NCBI RefSeq assembly: GCF_900101865.1
Contig: NZ_FNAH01000001.1
Coordinates: 186,001 to 250,000 of the forward strand
From: Paracoccus isoporae
GTDB taxonomy: Bacteria; Pseudomonadota; Alphaproteobacteria; Rhodobacterales; Rhodobacteraceae
Reading direction: 5' to 3'
Length of the DNA: 64,000 nt
Below, piece after piece: positions 8,443-16,761 of this stretch. The notes beneath the pieces were generated by a model. It was not told the DNA's origin. It saw nothing but the letters and a program-made list of their open reading frames with translations, and did not search any database. Position numbers and translations under genes: made by a program. The number at the start of each line of letters is the position of its first letter. Positions within the stretch are counted from its first letter, which is position 1.

Positions 8443-9204
8443 TTACCCCGACCCCCAGTCCAGATGCTGCCCGCCATCGACACAGATGAGCTGCCCGGTG
8501 ACGCTGCGCGCCTGCAAAAGATAGCGGAGCGCCTGCCCGATATCGGCCGGATCCGCGCCGCGCTGAAGGATCGTCGCGCGGCGTTCGGCATCGAATTCCG
8601 CCGCACTCTGCCGCGCGCCCTGAAGCGTCGGGCCGGGGCCGATCGCGTTGACCCGGATATTCGGCGCAAGCGCCTGCGCCAGCATCCGAGTCATCTCCCA
8701 CAGCGCCGACTTGGCGATGGCATAGGTCAGGAATTCCGGCGACGGGTTCAGAACGCGCTGATCGACCATGTTGACGATCAGCCCCGCCGGCACCGGCTCG
8801 GCCCCGCTGCGATCCGCGTCCGGCGCCTGCGCGGCAAAGCGCTGCGCCAGGATGAACGGCGCCCGCAGGTTGGAGCCGATATGCCGGTCCCAGCTTTCGC
8901 GCGTGGCGCTGTGCAGATCGTCATGCTCGAAGATCGAGGCGTTGTTGACCAGCACGCTCAGCGGACCCATCTCCGCGCGGACCTGCGCGATCAGCCCCTC
9001 GGCCGCATCGAGATCCAGCAGATCGGCGGCGAAACAGCCCGCGGCAACGCCGATGCCGCGCGCCTCGGCCGCCGTCGCCTCGGCCTCCTCGGCAGATCCG
9101 TTGTAATGGATCGCCAGATCGAAGCCCTCGCGCGCCAGGGTCAGCGCCATCTCGCGCCCCAGGCGCCGCGCGCCCCCGGTCACAAGCGCCACCCCCGCCA
9201 TCAT
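8443..9204 (-). CDS. SDR family oxidoreductase, pteridine-reductase-like
   Basis: A 253-residue short-chain dehydrogenase/reductase. The cofactor motif is TGGARRLGREMA, the TGxxxRxG variant of pteridine reductases (PTR1/FolM) instead of the usual TGxxxGxG; the Arg suggests NADPH. NNASIFEHDDL corresponds to the NNAS motif and the YAIAKSALWEMTR helix carries the YxxxK catalytic pair, followed by IRVNAIGPGPTL. A dihydrobiopterin/dihydrofolate-type substrate is an inference from this subfamily. The start ATG overlaps the stop of the CaCA antiporter gene (ATGA), so the two are co-translated. Confidence 0.85.
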   Translation of the reverse strand: MMAGVALVTGGARRLGREMALTLAREGFDLAIHYNGSAEEAEATAAEARGIGVAAGCFAADLLDLDAAEGLIAQVRAEMGPLSVLVNNASIFEHDDLHSATRESWDRHIGSNLRAPFILAQRFAAQAPDADRSGAEPVPAGLIVNMVDQRVLNPSPEFLTYAIAKSALWEMTRMLAQALAPNIRVNAIGPGPTLQGARQSAAEFDAERRATILQRGADPADIGQALRYLLQARSVTGQLICVDGGQHLDWGSG

Positions 9205-10142
9205 GCCGCCAGCAACCAGGCGGTATAGCCCGCGTAGACCGCCAGCAACGCCGCGCCCGCGCGCCGACCGACCGCGATATGGCGCAGCAGGAACGGCCCG
9301 AGCAGCAGGACGCAGCCCAGCATCACCCACAGGTCAACCCGCAGCATCTGGTCGGGCACATGCAGCGGCCCGAAAAACGCCGTGATGCCGAGGATCGAGC
9401 CGATATTGAACAGGTTCGAGCCGATCACGTTGCCAAGCGCCATGTCGGCCCGCCCGCGCAGCGCCGAGGCGACCGAGGCCGCCAGTTCGGGCAGCGAGGT
9501 GCCGACCGCCACCAGCGTCAGCCCGATCACCGCCTCGCTGATGCCGAAGCTGCGGGCAATGTCGGACGCCCCGCTCACCAGAAGCTGCGCCCCCACCGGC
9601 AGCGCCACCAGACCGACCGCCAGCCACAGCGCGATCCGGCCCGGCGCGGCGTGGCCCACATCCATCCCGACCAGCTCCTCGCCGGATTCGCGCCCCCGCC
9701 GCGCCCGCCGGATCTGCAACAGCAGCGTCAGCGCCAGCCCCGCCAGCAGCACCGCCCCGTGCCACCAGACGAGCGGCCCGGCAAAGCACAGCGCGATCAT
9801 CAGCACCGAGGCCGCCACGGCGTAGCCCCAGCCGGTCTTGAGTTCGTCATCATGGCTCAGCACCGGCGCGATGATCGCGGTCGCGCCCAGGATCAGCAGC
9901 ACATTGGCGATGTTCGAGCCGACGACATTGCCAAGCGCGATGCCCGGCTGCCCGCCAAGGGCCGCGGCCACCGACACGATCAGCTCCGGCGCCGAGGTGC
10001 CGAAAGCCAGCACGGTCAGCCCCACGATCACCGGCGCAATCCCCAGCCGCAGCGCGAGCGCCACCGCACCACGCACCAGGAAATCACCGCCGAGAACCAG
10101 AAGCCCAAGCCCGGCCAGCACGAAAAACACATCAACGATCAC
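9201..10142 (-). CDS. Calcium/sodium antiporter, CaCA family (YrbG-like)
   Basis: An inner-membrane cation/Ca2+ exchanger. The 313 residues contain about ten hydrophobic helices and the two inverted alpha-repeats: GTSAPELIVSVAAALGGQPGIALGNVVGSNIANVLLILG and GTSLPELAASVASALRGRADMALGNVIGSNLFNIGSILG, each with the ion-coordinating Pro-Glu and GN-VGSN motifs. The GTG at 10142 is chosen so that the protein begins just before the first helix (VDVFFVLAGLGLLVLGG); a GTG at 10175 is possible. It overlaps the end of the upstream micro-protein gene by 11 bp and is followed by the overlapping SDR gene. Confidence 0.9.
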   Translation of the reverse strand: MIVDVFFVLAGLGLLVLGGDFLVRGAVALALRLGIAPVIVGLTVLAFGTSAPELIVSVAAALGGQPGIALGNVVGSNIANVLLILGATAIIAPVLSHDDELKTGWGYAVAASVLMIALCFAGPLVWWHGAVLLAGLALTLLLQIRRARRGRESGEELVGMDVGHAAPGRIALWLAVGLVALPVGAQLLVSGASDIARSFGISEAVIGLTLVAVGTSLPELAASVASALRGRADMALGNVIGSNLFNIGSILGITAFFGPLHVPDQMLRVDLWVMLGCVLLLGPFLLRHIAVGRRAGAALLAVYAGYTAWLLAA

Positions 10143-10251
10143 GCGGCGGCAACCCCAGCAACTTGGCCATGACACGGCGAAACCCCGGACCGGAAACCAG
10201 CCCGAGCACGATAAACAACAGCAGGATGATCAGCACGCCCTTGACCATCAT
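10132..10251 (-). CDS. 39-aa single-pass membrane micro-protein
   Basis: A short ORF between the S49 peptidase and antiporter genes. It encodes an N-terminal transmembrane helix (VKGVLIILLLFIVLGLVSG) and a basic cytoplasmic-type tail (FRRVMAKLLGLPPRDR). It lies 22 bp after the peptidase stop, overlaps the antiporter start by 11 bp and fits the operon spacing, which supports it as a real gene. Its start has two consecutive ATGs. No function can be assigned. Confidence 0.55.
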   Translation of the reverse strand: MMVKGVLIILLLFIVLGLVSGPGFRRVMAKLLGLPPRDR

Positions 10252-10273
10252 TGTCCCGACCCCGCCTGCGCTG

Positions 10274-11083
10274 TCACAGGCCGAACCGCGCGAAGGCCGC
10301 GCGATCCTCGATCGCGGCGGCGGCCTCTGCAGCGATTGCCTCGCCCGAAATCCCGAAGCGGCGCAGGAACGGCGTGCGCGCCCCGAAACGCGCGAAGCGC
10401 AGCTTGTCGCCGAACAATTCGCGCATCTTCGGTTCCAGATGCCCAATCCCGTCCACCAGCCCCAGATCCTTGCCGCGCCGCGCCAGCCAGAACTCGCCGC
10501 TGAAGATCTCGTCGCTCTGCGCCAGGCGCTGCCCGCGCCGCGCCTTGACCTGGGCGATGAACACCCGGTGCATCTCGTCCAGCAGGCGCTGCAGCCGCGC
10601 CACATCCTCGGGCTTTTCGGGGCGGAACATGTCGAGCTGGGATTTCGACATGCCGGCCGTATGCACCCGCCGTTCGATCCCGTGGCGGGCGATGAAATCC
10701 TGCAAGCCGAACCCGCCCGAGATCACCCCGATCGAGCCGACAATCGAGCAGTCATCGGCCCAGATCCGGTCCGCCGCCGTCGCCAGCCAATACCCGCCCG
10801 AGGCCGCGACATCCTCGACAAAACCGTGCACCGGCACCTCGTGGCGCTCGGCCAGCCGCCGGATCCGCGCCGCGATCAGCGAGGACTGCACCGGCGAGCC
10901 GCCCGGCGAATTGATCGCAAGCGCCACCGCGACCGGCTTGCCCTTGGTGAAGGCCTTCTTCAGCACCGGCGCGATCGCCGCATCGTTCAGCCCCGCCGCA
11001 CCGTGGCGCGCCGGCACCCCGATGGCGCCCTGAAGCCGCACGACATTGACGCGCGGGGTCTTGTCAAGAAATGGAACTCTCAT
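10274..11083 (-). CDS. S49 family peptidase (SppA/SohB-like)
   Basis: A 269-residue serine protease of the ClpP/crotonase fold. The catalytic Ser lies in DVAASGGYWLATAADRIWA, preceded by the oxyanion loop INSPGGSPVQSS; both are S49 hallmarks. It lacks an obvious N-terminal signal sequence or transmembrane helix from the chosen ATG (MRVPFLDKTPRVNVVRLQG), unlike E. coli SppA and SohB, so it may be cytoplasmic or peripheral. S49 enzymes degrade signal peptides and membrane-associated peptides. It is divergent from accA and heads a run with the micro-protein, antiporter and SDR genes. Confidence 0.88.
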   Translation of the reverse strand: MRVPFLDKTPRVNVVRLQGAIGVPARHGAAGLNDAAIAPVLKKAFTKGKPVAVALAINSPGGSPVQSSLIAARIRRLAERHEVPVHGFVEDVAASGGYWLATAADRIWADDCSIVGSIGVISGGFGLQDFIARHGIERRVHTAGMSKSQLDMFRPEKPEDVARLQRLLDEMHRVFIAQVKARRGQRLAQSDEIFSGEFWLARRGKDLGLVDGIGHLEPKMRELFGDKLRFARFGARTPFLRRFGISGEAIAAEAAAAIEDRAAFARFGL

Positions 11084-11184
11084 GCCCAGACAGATAGGCG
11101 ACGCACCCCCGCCGGACAAGCGCTGCGCGTTGCAATCATGTCGCTTCCGCCGCATATAGAGGCGCGACATGACGGGAGTGCCGG

Positions 11185-12141
11185 ATGACCTATCTCGATT
11201 TCGAAAAACCGCTGGCGGATATTGAAGGCAAGGCCGAGGAACTCCGCGCCATGGGCCGCGACGCCGAAGGGGTGGATGTCGAGAAAGAGGCCGCGGCGCT
11301 CGACAAGAAAGCCGGCGCGCTCCTCAAGGAACTGTATGGAAATCTCGACGCCTGGCGCAAAACCCAGGTGGCCCGCCACCCGGAACGCCCGCATTGCGCC
11401 GATTACATCGCGGCACTGTTCACCGAATACACCCCGCTGGCCGGCGACCGCGCCTTCGGCGACGACCATGCGGTGATGGGCGGGCTGGCCCGGTTCAACG
11501 ACACGCCCTGCGTGGTGATCGGCCATGAGAAGGGCAACGACACCAAGTCCCGCCTGCTGCATAATTTCGGCATGGCCCGGCCCGAAGGCTATCGCAAGGC
11601 GATCCGGCTGATGGATCTGGCGCATCGTTTCGGCCTGCCGGTCATCACCCTGGTCGACACGCAGGGCGCCTATCCCGGCAAGGGCGCCGAGGAGCGCGGC
11701 CAGAGCGAGGCGATTGCCCGCTGCACCCAGAAATCGCTGGAAATCGGCGTGCCGCTGGTCTCGGTCATCATCGGCGAGGGCGGATCGGGCGGGGCGGTGG
11801 CCTTCGCCACCGCGAATCGCATCGCCATGCTGGAACATTCGATCTATTCGGTGATCTCTCCCGAAGGCTGCGCCTCGATCCTGTGGCGCGACACCGAGAA
11901 GATGCGCGACGCGGCCAAGGCGCTGCGGCTGACCGCGCAGGATCTCAAGCAGCTCGGCGTGATCGACCGGATCGCGCCCGAACCGCTGGGCGGCGCACAG
12001 CGCGACCCTGCGGCCGCGATCGCCGCGGTCGGCAAGGAGATCGCCGCCATGCTGACCGAGCTTCAGGGCAGGAAGCCCGCCGATCTCATCAAGGATCGCC
12101 GTCAGAAATTCCTCGATATGGGCCAGAAGGGGCTGGGCTGA
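11185..12141 (+). CDS. accA: Acetyl-CoA carboxylase carboxyltransferase subunit alpha
   Basis: AccA with AccD forms the carboxyltransferase that makes malonyl-CoA for fatty acid synthesis. The 318 residues match E. coli AccA closely in layout: [14 protein letters not shown] at the N-terminus, [41 protein letters not shown], and the crotonase-fold core [24 protein letters not shown] with [11 protein letters not shown]. The GGGAGTGCCGG before the ATG can serve as ribosome-binding site. accD is not in the window. Confidence 0.97.
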   Translation: MTYLDFEKPLADIEGKAEELRAMGRDAEGVDVEKEAAALDKKAGALLKELYGNLDAWRKTQVARHPERPHCADYIAALFTEYTPLAGDRAFGDDHAVMGGLARFNDTPCVVIGHEKGNDTKSRLLHNFGMARPEGYRKAIRLMDLAHRFGLPVITLVDTQGAYPGKGAEERGQSEAIARCTQKSLEIGVPLVSVIIGEGGSGGAVAFATANRIAMLEHSIYSVISPEGCASILWRDTEKMRDAAKALRLTAQDLKQLGVIDRIAPEPLGGAQRDPAAAIAAVGKEIAAMLTELQGRKPADLIKDRRQKFLDMGQKGLG

Positions 12142-12333
12142 ACCCGCGCCCGCCCGCCGCCGGCTTCGCGCACTAGCTGGACAGCCGGGTGCCCTGCGCC
12201 GCGCGCGGCATCCGCACCGGCGGCGGGGTTGCCGATGCCGCCTCTGCCCCGGCTCCGCGATCCGCCGCGCCCCGCTTGCCATCCCAAGTTTCGCTGACTA
12301 GATAGGCGCGTCCGTAATCGAAAGGCCCGAGTC

Positions 12334-12840
12334 TTGGAAAACGTCGTCCTGACCGTTCACCTGATCCTTGCGCTGCTGCTGATCGGCGTCGTGCTGCTGC
12401 AACGCTCCGAAGGTGGCGGGCTTGGCATGGGCGGCGGTGGCGGCGGCGGCGTGATGACCGGCCGCCAGGCCGCGAATGCGCTCTCCAAGCTGACCTGGAT
12501 CCTCGCCACGGGCTTTCTCATCACCTCGATCACGCTGACCATCATCGCGGCGCGCAACGCCTCGGGGGCCTCGGTGCTGGATCAGCTCGATATCGGCACC
12601 TCTGCGCCCGCGTCCGAAGACGGCACGCCCGCGCCGCTGGATTACACCCCGCCGCCGGGAGTCGGCCAGCCGGTGGCACCGCCCGCGCCGGATGGCGAGG
12701 CGGCCGCGCCCGCGGCACCTGCCGTCGAAGTGCCCGCCGCTGCGGGTGACGCTCCGGCGGATGCGGACGCCACCGCTCCGGCCGCGCCTGCGCCTGCGCC
12801 CGCGACGGATGGCCCGGTCGCCCCGCCTGCGGCCAACTGA
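12334..12840 (+). CDS. secG: Preprotein translocase subunit SecG
   Basis: SecG is the small accessory subunit of the SecYEG channel. Two transmembrane helices are seen at residues ~4-20 (VVLTVHLILALLLIGVV) and ~50-70, separated by the family loop LLQRSEGGGLGMGGGGGGGVMTGRQAANALSKLTWILA. The protein is 168 residues against ~110 in E. coli; the excess is an Ala/Pro-rich, low-complexity C-terminal tail (residues ~85-168), common in alphaproteobacterial SecG. The reading frame begins at a TTG or GTG-type codon at 12334 (gtcTTGGAA). Confidence 0.93.
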   Translation: MENVVLTVHLILALLLIGVVLLQRSEGGGLGMGGGGGGGVMTGRQAANALSKLTWILATGFLITSITLTIIAARNASGASVLDQLDIGTSAPASEDGTPAPLDYTPPPGVGQPVAPPAPDGEAAAPAAPAVEVPAAAGDAPADADATAPAAPAPAPATDGPVAPPAAN

Positions 12841-12991
12841 CACCCAACAGATTGGGGCAGACGATTTTGCCCCCACGACAACTTGCGGTCCGCGTTGCGG
12901 CGACGGGATAATTCGTTTATAAAATGAGTCCCGTGACCGGCGCTGTTTTGCGGCCGCTCTCACCGACGATTCGAGAACTCACGGGGGCCGC

Positions 12992-14638
12992 ATGGCGCGA
13001 TATATTTTCATCACCGGCGGCGTTGTGTCCTCCCTCGGCAAGGGGCTGGCCTCGGCGGCGTTGGGGGCGCTGTTGCAGGCGCGCGGCTATACCGTCCGGC
13101 TGCGCAAGCTCGACCCCTATCTGAACGTCGATCCCGGCACCATGTCGCCTTTCGAGCATGGCGAGGTCTTCGTCACCGATGACGGCGCGGAAACCGATCT
13201 GGATCTCGGCCATTACGAACGCTTCACCGGCGTTCATGCCCGCAAGACCGATTCGATCTCCTCGGGCCGGATCTATTCCAACGTGCTGGAGAAGGAGCGG
13301 CGCGGCGAATATCTGGGCAAGACCATCCAGGTCATTCCCCACGTCACCAACGAGATCAAGGAATTCATCGCCATCGGCGATGACGAGGTCGATTTCATGC
13401 TGTGTGAAATCGGCGGCACGGTGGGCGACATCGAAGGCCTGCCCTTCTTCGAGGCGATTCGCCAGTTCACCCATGAACGCCCGCGCGGCGAATGCATCCT
13501 GATGCATCTGACCCTGCTGCCCTATCTGGCCGCGTCGGGAGAGCTGAAGACCAAGCCCACCCAGCACAGCGTCAAGGAGTTGCAATCCATCGGGCTTGCA
13601 CCCGATGTGCTCGTCTGCCGCTCCGAACATCCGATCCCGGAAAAAGAGCGCGCCAAGATCGCGCTGTTCTGCAATGTCCGCCCCGATGCGGTGATCCCCG
13701 CCTATGATCTGTCCTCGATCTATGAAGCCCCGCTGGCCTATCACCGCGCCGGTCTCGATCAGGCGGTGCTGAACGCGTTTGCCATCAGCCCTGCGCCGCG
13801 CCCGGACCTGACCCGCTGGGAAGACGTGATCGACCGGCTGACCAATACCGACGGCACGGTCAAGATCGCCATTGTCGGCAAATACACCCAACTCGAGGAC
13901 GCCTATAAATCCATCGCCGAGGCGCTGACCCATGGCGGCATGGCCAACCGAGTCAAGGTGAAATCCGACTGGATCGCCGCCGAGGATATCGAGGCCGAGG
14001 GCGGGATCCACCTGCTCGACGGCTATCACGGCATCATCGTGCCCGGCGGGTTCGGTGAGCGCGGCACCGAGGGCATGCTGACCGCCGCCCGCTATGCCCG
14101 CGAAAAGAACGTGCCCTATCTGGGCATCTGCCTGGGCATGCAGATGGCGGTGATCGAGGCGGCGCGCAATCTGGCCGGCATCGAGGATGCGGGGTCCGAG
14201 GAATTCGACCATGAGGCGGGCGAGACCCGCTTCACCCCCATCGTCTATCACCTCAAGGAATGGGTGCAGGGCAATTACAAGGTGCAGCGCTCGGTCCATG
14301 ACGACAAGGGCGGCACGATGCGGCTCGGCGCCTATACCGCGATCCTCAAGCCCGATTCCAAGATCTCCGAAATCTATGACGGCGCGCTCGAAATCGAGGA
14401 CCGCCACCGCCACCGCTACGAGGTGGACGGCTCCTATATCCCGCAGCTCGAACAGGCCGGTCTGTGTTTTTCCGGCATGTCGCCCGACGGCAAGCTGCCC
14501 GAAGCGGTGGAATATCCCGACCACCGCTGGTTCGTCGGCGTGCAGGCCCACCCGGAGCTGAAATCCAAGCCCTTCGACCCCGCCCCGCTTTTCGCGGGCT
14601 TCATCGAAGCGGCCAAGGAAGGCGCAAGGCTGGTCTGA
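12992..14638 (+). CDS. pyrG: CTP synthase
   Basis: Amidates UTP to CTP with glutamine and ATP. The N-terminal synthetase domain opens with [21 protein letters not shown] (P-loop) and [38 protein letters not shown]. The C-terminal class I glutamine amidotransferase domain has the nucleophile in [18 protein letters not shown] (Cys near residue 380) and the His/Glu pair in [13 protein letters not shown]. At 548 residues it is full length. It follows secG by 151 bp; a TTTATAAAAT stretch at 12916-12925 may be part of its promoter. Confidence 0.98.
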   Translation: MARYIFITGGVVSSLGKGLASAALGALLQARGYTVRLRKLDPYLNVDPGTMSPFEHGEVFVTDDGAETDLDLGHYERFTGVHARKTDSISSGRIYSNVLEKERRGEYLGKTIQVIPHVTNEIKEFIAIGDDEVDFMLCEIGGTVGDIEGLPFFEAIRQFTHERPRGECILMHLTLLPYLAASGELKTKPTQHSVKELQSIGLAPDVLVCRSEHPIPEKERAKIALFCNVRPDAVIPAYDLSSIYEAPLAYHRAGLDQAVLNAFAISPAPRPDLTRWEDVIDRLTNTDGTVKIAIVGKYTQLEDAYKSIAEALTHGGMANRVKVKSDWIAAEDIEAEGGIHLLDGYHGIIVPGGFGERGTEGMLTAARYAREKNVPYLGICLGMQMAVIEAARNLAGIEDAGSEEFDHEAGETRFTPIVYHLKEWVQGNYKVQRSVHDDKGGTMRLGAYTAILKPDSKISEIYDGALEIEDRHRHRYEVDGSYIPQLEQAGLCFSGMSPDGKLPEAVEYPDHRWFVGVQAHPELKSKPFDPAPLFAGFIEAAKEGARLV

Positions 14639-14903
14639 CCGGGCGGGTTCCGGCGATGTGGGGTGCCGGTATGGGCGGCGCCGTGATTCAGGTTCTGCAC
14701 CGGCCCGGCGGTTTTTGACCCGCTCCGGCCGCACCGCCGGCCTCTGCACGCGTTGAGAGACCCTGCTGGCTGGTGAGGCGCGCCAGACCCGGTGCCCGTC
14801 CAGACCGCTCGGTTCGGATCCGCTGCACGCTCCGCGGATCGTTGCCACGGCAGCCCATGCAGAAGCGAATCGAATCTCGCCTGGATGCGGCCACCCCACC
14901 CAT

Positions 14904-14922
14904 CTGCCTGAAAAATAGGCAG
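14904..14922. repeat. Inverted repeat CTGCC-N9-GGCAG, copy 2
   Basis: CTGCC, nine bases (TGAAAAATA), GGCAG. Arms and spacer length equal copy 1 at 8292-8310, and the AT-rich centres match when one copy is reversed. It is 50 bp before array B and about 170 bp upstream of ppk2. Confidence 0.5.
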
Positions 14923-14972
14923 CATGCTGATCTATGCCATCGCATGCGATCCGGGGCCTGCGACACCGCTGC

Positions 14973-15027
14973 GGTGTACAATCGGTGTACGTTCGGTGTA
15001 CGCGTGGTGCATGAGCGGTGCCGCTTG
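14973..15027 (+). repeat. Five tandem 11-bp units, array B
   Basis: Five 11-bp units begin at 14973, 14984, 14995, 15006 and 15017: GGTGTACAATC, GGTGTACGTTC, GGTGTACGCGT, GGTGCATGAGC, GGTGCCGCTTG. The first three have the intact GGTGTAC core and the last two decay to GGTGCAT and GGTGCCG, the same order of decay as in arrays A and C. The array ends 63 bp upstream of the ppk2 ATG and reads in the direction of that gene. The downstream flank shares CGAAACCG with array C. Confidence 0.85.
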
Positions 15028-15040
15028 TTTTGCCCTACGA

Positions 15041-15060
15041 AACCGTCACATATCACGGTT
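15041..15060. promoter_or_regulatory. Inverted repeat AACCGT-N8-ACGGTT before ppk2
   Basis: Six-base arms AACCGT and ACGGTT flank CACATATC, ending 30 bp before the ppk2 start. Its position fits an operator overlapping the promoter or leader. One arm contains CGTCAC, close to a Pho half-site, but a second half-site at 11-bp spacing is lacking, so it is not called a Pho box. Confidence 0.35.
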
Positions 15061-15090
15061 ATACCCCGGCTCTGACTTGGAGGTTTTCTT

Positions 15091-15996
15091 ATGAACGACG
15101 CACCGCAGGACTGGCTCGAGGCCGAGCTTCAGGACACTCTCGACGAAGATTATGAGCTGGAGCTGGAGGACGCGGCGCTGTCGCGCGAGATCAAGCAGAT
15201 CTACCGCGACGTTCATCCCGACCAGATGAACCGCAAGCTGTATTTCCAGGAACTGCTTCGCCTGCAATCGGAGCTCATCAAGCTTCAGGACTGGGTCAGC
15301 CACTATAAGCAGAAGGTGGTGGTGATCTTTGAAGGCCGGGACTCCGCCGGCAAGGGCGGGGCGATCAAGCGGATCACCCAGCGGCTCAACCCGCGGGTGG
15401 CGCGGGTGGTTGCGCTGCCCGCGCCCTCGGACCGCGAAAAGACCCAGTGGTACTTCCAGCGCTACGTGCCGCACCTGCCCGCGGGCGGGGAAATCGTGCT
15501 GTTCGACCGAAGCTGGTACAACCGCGCCGGGGTCGAGCGGGTGATGGGTTTCGCCTCCGAGGACCAGGTCCAGCAATTCTTCGACGACGTGCCCGAATTC
15601 GAGCGGATGCTGGTCCGGTCGGGTATAAGATTGGTGAAGTACTGGTTCTCCATTACCGATGAGGAACAGCAGATGCGATTCCTCATGCGGATCCATGATC
15701 CGATGAAGCAGTGGAAGCTGTCCCCGATGGATCTGCAGTCCCGGATCCGCTGGGAGGCCTATACCAAGGCCAAGGAGGAGATGTTCGAGCGCACCAATAT
15801 CCCCGAGGCGCCCTGGTATATCGTGCCCGGCAATGACAAGAAGCGCGCCCGCCTCAACTGCATCGACCACCTGCTGTCGCTTATGCCCTACACCGAAGTC
15901 CCGCACGAGGACATCTCCCTCCCCGACCGGGTCTTCAACCCAGATTACGAACGCGATGTCCTGCCCCGCGACCTGTATGTGCCGCAAAAATACTGA
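15091..15996 (+). CDS. ppk2: Polyphosphate kinase 2
   Basis: PPK2 enzymes transfer phosphate between polyphosphate and nucleoside (di)phosphates, favouring NTP formation from polyphosphate. The 301 residues show the P-loop kinase fold: Walker A in VVIFEGRDSAGKGGAIKRI (residues ~76-94), Walker B region IVLFDRSWYNRAGVERVMGF and the lid segment with WKLSPMDLQSRIRWEAY. A Glu/Asp-rich N-terminal extension (residues 1-35) precedes the domain. TTGGAGGTTTTCTT gives a strong ribosome-binding site. Upstream lie array B and other repeats, a sign of regulated expression. Confidence 0.95.
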   Translation: MNDAPQDWLEAELQDTLDEDYELELEDAALSREIKQIYRDVHPDQMNRKLYFQELLRLQSELIKLQDWVSHYKQKVVVIFEGRDSAGKGGAIKRITQRLNPRVARVVALPAPSDREKTQWYFQRYVPHLPAGGEIVLFDRSWYNRAGVERVMGFASEDQVQQFFDDVPEFERMLVRSGIRLVKYWFSITDEEQQMRFLMRIHDPMKQWKLSPMDLQSRIRWEAYTKAKEEMFERTNIPEAPWYIVPGNDKKRARLNCIDHLLSLMPYTEVPHEDISLPDRVFNPDYERDVLPRDLYVPQKY

Positions 15997-16094
15997 CGCA
16001 GCGTTACGGGCGAAATGCCGCCCGCGCGGGTGTTTCGGACGCCGGGACTTGCGTAAAAGCTTGTTGTTTCATCCAACTCGCCTATCATGAACCT

Positions 16095-16553
16095 ATGTTC
16101 CGAAATCTGATGTCGCGCCTTTTCGGGCAGGAGGAGCCATCCGCCCCCCTGCAGAGTCAGGACGCCGAAGTGGCCCTGGCAGCCATGCTGGTGCGCGTGG
16201 CCCGTGCAGATGATCGTTATACCAAGCGCGAGGCTGCGCGGATCGACCAGATCCTGGCCAGGCGGCGCGGCCTGGACATGTCCGAAGCCGCCGAACGCCG
16301 CGCCGCCGCCGAGATGATCGAGGCAGAGGCGCCCGATACGGTGCGCTTCACCCGGCTCATCAAGGAGCGAATCGCGCTGGAAGACCGCACCGGGGTGCTG
16401 GCCGCGCTGTGGGAGGTCACCTATGCCGACGGCAAGCGCGCCCCGGAGGAGGAATCGCTGGTGCGGCTGGTTGCCGGTCTGCTGGGCATCAACGATCGGG
16501 ACTCGGGTCTGATCCGCAAGCGGGTGCTTGAGGATATGGGGATCAAGGACTGA
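16095..16553 (+). CDS. TerB-family (tellurite-resistance-like) protein
   Basis: A 152-residue all-helical cytoplasmic protein with the TerB fold pattern: a first helical hairpin DAEVALAAMLVRVARADDRYTKREAARIDQIL with the acidic ADDRYTKRE loop, and a second LAALWEVTYADGKRAPEEESLVRLVAGLLGI with the ADGKRAPEEE loop. The two acidic loops are proposed metal-binding sites in TerB. Stand-alone TerB-like proteins are frequent in Rhodobacteraceae and no tellurite genes are nearby, so a resistance role should not be assumed. Confidence 0.82.
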   Translation: MFRNLMSRLFGQEEPSAPLQSQDAEVALAAMLVRVARADDRYTKREAARIDQILARRRGLDMSEAAERRAAAEMIEAEAPDTVRFTRLIKERIALEDRTGVLAALWEVTYADGKRAPEEESLVRLVAGLLGINDRDSGLIRKRVLEDMGIKD

Positions 16554-16761
16554 CCTCGCCTAGGCTTGTCGCGGCCGCCAACCACGGTGTCTGACTTGTT
16601 GTCAGCGACGCGTTGCTCAGGCCAAGGCTCGGCTGGATCACCGCGCGTCCGAACGCCGTCTGGTCAGAAATAAGCTACTCTGAAGTCTGGCTGGAGACCG
16701 CGATGTCTGCCGAGTGAACCCGCCCGGTCGTGGTGACGCGCCGCCCACTGGACAAGCAAAG

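Larger units (their letters stand above)
14639..15090. other. 452-bp spacer between pyrG and ppk2
   Basis: No coding sequence is supported. It holds an inverted repeat CTGCC-N9-GGCAG (14904-14922), a five-unit 11-bp array (14973-15027) and a shorter inverted repeat (15041-15060) just before ppk2. A T-run at 14714-14718 may mark the end of pyrG transcription, but no convincing stem precedes it. Confidence 0.6.

Noticed and set aside
12854..12873. Terminator after secG (GGGGCA-N8-TGCCCC)
   Set aside because: Six-bp stem without a following T-run; too weak to call.
12917..14899. 660-codon minus-strand ORF opposite pyrG
   Set aside because: Antisense shadow; pyrG has all catalytic motifs.
15041..15060. 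Pho box before ppk2
   Set aside because: Only one half-site-like CGTCAC; no second half-site at 11 bp. It is better described as an inverted repeat.
16591..16605. Hairpin CTGAC-TTGTT-GTCAG after the TerB-like gene
   Set aside because: Only five base pairs and no T-run; could be chance.
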